Shown: one piece after another, positions 50,336 to 52,615 of the stretch
How positions within the stretch are numbered: position 1 is the stretch's first letter
Layout of the letters: each line of letters opens with the position of its first letter
Assembly (NCBI GenBank): GCA_035353175.1
Contig: DAOPZC010000032.1
Coordinates: 1 to 52,615 of the forward strand
DNA: 52,615 nucleotides
Origin: DAOPZC01 sp035353175
GTDB lineage: Bacteria > Verrucomicrobiota > Kiritimatiellia > RFP12 > UBA1067
Direction: 5' to 3'
The notes under the pieces: generated by a model
What the model was told of the DNA's origin: nothing
Seen by the model: only the letters and a program-made list of their open reading frames with translations
The model's database searches: none
Made by a program: the position numbers and the translations under genes

Positions 50336-50866
50336 TTAAAGCGCCACGCGGCGGCCGGCGGGCAGGCGTTTCTGCTGCGGATTCAAGCCCGCCTCATGGC
50401 GGGCCGCCGCGGGACTCTCGACGGTGACCTTGAAAACCTGGTAGCGGGCGGTCAGCCCGGAGGCGGACTTCATCACCGCGGGCGGATGCGAGGCGCCGGT
50501 GTAGGCCTTGCCGGCCTTCTGCGTCAGCTCGTTGAAGGCCGTCCAGCCGCCCGCGTCTTCCGCTTCAAGGATTTCCGCCACGTCCTCACGCTGGAGCTGC
50601 GCGTGCGGCTGCTGGGCCGAGACCTTCTCGTACTGGATGCGGACCGTCACATCGTTGGCGTAGGCGGCCGTGATGATCCAGTCCCCGTGCCGGTACACCA
50701 CGTTCTGGGCATTTTTGAGGATGAACGCCTCGGTGTCCTGAAGCTCCTGTCCGGCGCCGCCGTAGCGGGCCTCGCTCTGTTTGACGCTTTCCCCCACACG
50801 GGCGTGCGCCATCATTGCCGCCAACACCGCAACCGTCGCCATCGTTCGCGCCTGCATGCCGACCAT
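50336..50866 (-). CDS. Secreted protein of unknown function
   Basis: The 176-aa product has a short signal peptide (MVGMQARTMATVAVLAAMMA, cleavage near AHA-RVG). The mature part contains SEARYGGAGQELQDTEAFIL, YRHGDWIITAAYANDVTVRI, EILEAEDAGGWTAFNEL and YQVFKVTVESPAA, suggesting an alpha/beta domain. I do not recognise it. The frame also opens at GTG 50872, which lies three bases after the upstream regulator's stop; ATG 50866 after TAGGTGG seems more likely. It is probably co-transcribed with the regulator at 50873. Confidence 0.7.
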   Translation of the reverse strand: MVGMQARTMATVAVLAAMMAHARVGESVKQSEARYGGAGQELQDTEAFILKNAQNVVYRHGDWIITAAYANDVTVRIQYEKVSAQQPHAQLQREDVAEILEAEDAGGWTAFNELTQKAGKAYTGASHPPAVMKSASGLTARYQVFKVTVESPAAARHEAGLNPQQKRLPAGRRVAL

Positions 50867-50872
50867 CGCCAC

Positions 50873-51244
50873 CTACCGTTTCCGCCTGTGGGCTTTGACG
50901 AACTCCGTGATCCTGGACAGCGTTTCCGCGCTGAGGAAGTGCTCCATCGCGCAGGCGTCTTTCTCGGCCGTCTCCTCGGCCACCTTGAGCAGCAGCAGAA
51001 ATTCCTTGAGCAACGTGTGGCGGCCGAGGATCTGGCGGGCGGCGGACGCGCCCGATTCCGTCAGCTCCACGGTGCCATACGGCTCTTGCGTCACATAGGC
51101 TTGCTTCTTGAGCTCCAGAACAGCCTTGATGACGGAGGGCATCTTGACGTGCAGCGCCAAGGCGACGTCCCGGACACGCGCGTGCCCGTTCGCCTGGACC
51201 AGCAGGTAGATGGTCTCCAGATAATCTTCAAGGCTGTTTGTCAA
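50873..51244 (-). CDS. DtxR/MntR-type metal-dependent repressor
   Basis: The 123-aa product has the N-terminal winged helix of the family (SLEDYLETIYLLVQANGHAR, then VRDVALALHVKMPSVIKAVL) and a dimerisation/metal domain, with no C-terminal SH3/FeoA domain, as in MntR. Predicted metal ligands by alignment to B. subtilis MntR are D7, E10, H76, C98, E101 and H102; C98 replaces the MntR Glu and matches the Cys found in DtxR/IdeR. It should bind Mn, Fe or another divalent metal and repress uptake genes. The start is an unusual TTG (51242-51244) after GGGAGGCCGCG. The next gene follows at once. Confidence 0.87.
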   Translation of the reverse strand: MTNSLEDYLETIYLLVQANGHARVRDVALALHVKMPSVIKAVLELKKQAYVTQEPYGTVELTESGASAARQILGRHTLLKEFLLLLKVAEETAEKDACAMEHFLSAETLSRITEFVKAHRRKR

Positions 51245-51258
51245 CGCGGCCTCCCGAG

Positions 51259-52437
51259 CTACTTTTTCTTCTCGAGCCCGTTCTCGCTGATGATGCGCTG
51301 GAGCTCGGCCTTCAGCCTGAAATCTTCCGGCACCACCTGGTTGCGGGTCAGCACGTTGCAGTTGTTGCGCAGGCCGATGATCTCGCCCTTGCGGTCCTGC
51401 AGCTTCTGCTTGTCAAGGCCGGCCAGATCCTTCAGATAGGCGTCCGTCAGTTCCAGCGCCGGCTTCATGTAGGTATCGGCCTTGTCATAGGAGATGACCT
51501 CGAGCAGGCGCCCCAGGGCGGCCGCCTTGTTGGCATCGGCCGGATTGGCCGCCGCGAAGAGCTTGGCGGCGGTCTTCTGGCGCAGCGCCATCACGTCCGC
51601 CTCGCTCGCCGCCGGGCCGCCGTGGGTCGTGTTGGCGTAGCGGGAGGGGATTTCGCGGATCCAGATGTTGCGGAAGCGCACCGGGTTGCCGTGGTCCTGC
51701 AGCGAGAGCGGCAGCTTGTCGGCGTGAGGCGCCAGCGGACGGCGCTTGCAGTGCGTCGTCATGCCTTCCATCTCCCAGTGGTCCTGCGTCAGCACGCCGT
51801 TGTGGAGCACGGTGAGGGAGCCCGGATATTTCATCTTGCCGTCGACCCAGACGGGCTGGTGGAAGATGATGTCGTAGGTCTGCCATTCACCCGCCTTGCG
51901 GCTGGCGTTCACCAGCGGCGGATTCTCGGCGTAGACCGCCGAAGCCTGCCCGTCGGCGTAGTTGGGGTTGAGGTTCGAGCCGTCCGGCCGGACTTCCGTC
52001 TCATAGGAATCCAGCACCTGGAGCTCGTAGCTGCCCATCAGGAACACGCCGCTGTTGCCGCGGCCTTGGCCCATGCCCTCGACCTTGGAGGGCGCGGCCC
52101 ACTCAAGGTGCAGCTGGCAGTCGCCGAAGGCCTGCTTGGTCTGAATGTAGCCCGCGCCCTTGACGGACTCCAGCGCGCCGTCGACCAGCTTCCACTTGGT
52201 CGGCTCGCCGGGCTTGGTGCTCGTCCAGTTGTCCAGCGAAGTGCCGTCGAACAGCACGACCGCATCGGACGGCGGCTGGCCGGGATTGGCCGTGACCTTC
52301 ACCGGCGCCGGGCGGTTCAAGTCATGCACGGCCCACGCGTGCTTCGCATCCGGGGTGTCGCCATAAAGTCCCGCAAACACAGCGGTCGCCGCCATGCCCA
52401 TGGCCATCGCCGCCGTCATCGTCTTCATCTGCTTCAT
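51259..52437 (-). CDS. Secreted DUF1080 (3-keto-disaccharide hydrolase-like) protein with helical tail
   Basis: The 392-aa product has a signal peptide (MKQMKTMTAAMAMGMAATAV, cleavage near FAG). The DUF1080 jelly roll spans about 60-265: AVVLFDGTSLDNWTSTKPGE, WKLVDGALESVKGAGYIQT, LHLEWAAP, GNSGVFLMGSYELQVLDSYE, WQTYDIIFHQPVW, GSLTVLHNGVLTQDHWEMEG, LSLQDHGNPVRFRNIWIRE. An extra helical tail (about 275-392, SEADVMALRQKTAAKLFAAA through LQRIISENGLEKKK) is not part of the core domain. It probably acts on sugars outside the cytoplasm. GGAGGACTTTTGAG is a strong ribosome site. A dyad lies upstream at 52470-52489. Confidence 0.9.
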   Translation of the reverse strand: MKQMKTMTAAMAMGMAATAVFAGLYGDTPDAKHAWAVHDLNRPAPVKVTANPGQPPSDAVVLFDGTSLDNWTSTKPGEPTKWKLVDGALESVKGAGYIQTKQAFGDCQLHLEWAAPSKVEGMGQGRGNSGVFLMGSYELQVLDSYETEVRPDGSNLNPNYADGQASAVYAENPPLVNASRKAGEWQTYDIIFHQPVWVDGKMKYPGSLTVLHNGVLTQDHWEMEGMTTHCKRRPLAPHADKLPLSLQDHGNPVRFRNIWIREIPSRYANTTHGGPAASEADVMALRQKTAAKLFAAANPADANKAAALGRLLEVISYDKADTYMKPALELTDAYLKDLAGLDKQKLQDRKGEIIGLRNNCNVLTRNQVVPEDFRLKAELQRIISENGLEKKK

Positions 52438-52469
52438 CTCAAAAGTCCTCCGAATTTACGATTTTGTTC

Positions 52470-52489
52470 TACAACCGATTTCAGTTGTA
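52470..52489. promoter_or_regulatory. 20-bp dyad upstream of the DUF1080 gene
   Basis: TACAACCGATTTCAGTTGTA is symmetric apart from two central mismatches. It lies 32 bp upstream of ATG 52437, a suitable place for an operator of a dimeric repressor. No regulator can be assigned. Confidence 0.4.
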
Positions 52490-52615
52490 ATGCGGTTATT
52501 TTGGCACAAACCTATCCACTTGGCTATACGGAGTTTCGCCAGCGAGGGCGCGGGTGTTTTCCCTGACTTGCAAGAGCAAATGCACGCAAGCGATAGAGCG
52601 GTGAGATGATTTTCA

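Overview
The window is GC-rich bacterial chromosome that most resembles a PVC-group bacterium of the Kiritimatiellota/Lentisphaerota/Verrucomicrobiota type. This is inferred from gene content: a XylR-like AraC regulator with a sugar-binding-protein-like N-terminus, two DUF1080 (3-keto-disaccharide hydrolase-like) proteins, several giant secreted proteins built from autotransporter-associated beta-strand repeats, a PEP-CTERM protein, a GspF-N-like single-pass protein and many secreted glycosidases. I saw no rRNA, tRNA, CRISPR array, integrase or transposase gene.

Layout. 1-2257: an AT-richer end with a truncated-looking beta-helix protein, an unrecognised 307-aa protein and a long palindrome. 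2258-9785: a polysaccharide locus, with the regulator divergent from a secreted beta-solenoid protein, a GH16 endoglucanase-like enzyme, a broken esterase and two clan GH-A glycosidases. 9803-13048: a 925-aa secreted beta-strand-repeat protein. 13049-20240: pepN divergent from an apparent operon of a small unknown protein, proC, a TM1266-type regulator and znuA-znuC-znuB. 20380-30998: two tandem, partly duplicated giant surface proteins (2179 and 1326 aa). 31041-43436: scattered minus-strand genes (SGNH lipoprotein, RluA-type pseudouridine synthase, secreted proteins of unknown role, DUF1080, PEP-CTERM protein, a protein with an exact internal duplication, PHP phosphoesterase) plus two small plus-strand phage-like genes, separated by repeat-rich spacers. 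43922-47633: an Mla-type lipid transport operon. 48484-52437: a small repeat protein, a DUF1015 protein, a DtxR/MntR-type regulator with a secreted neighbour, and a second DUF1080 enzyme.

The intergenic DNA is the most unusual part. A 154-bp hairpin element occurs seven times between 9803 and 48059. Beside it lie other inverted-repeat elements: a MITE-like 143-bp element, a 181-bp palindrome, an 80-bp hairpin present twice, a 20-bp word present three times, and a 44-bp module flanked by simple-sequence words. Several are built on one plan: about three copies of a 7-9-bp word in one arm and its reverse complement in the other.

Four secreted beta-strand-repeat proteins without a beta-barrel, LPXTG or PEP-CTERM end all finish in Gly-Thr-Leu-[Ile/Val]-x-[Val/Leu]-x. 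Two of them share five copies of a domain of roughly 170-190 residues that I do not recognise. Together these suggest a family of exported surface proteins with its own C-terminal signature.
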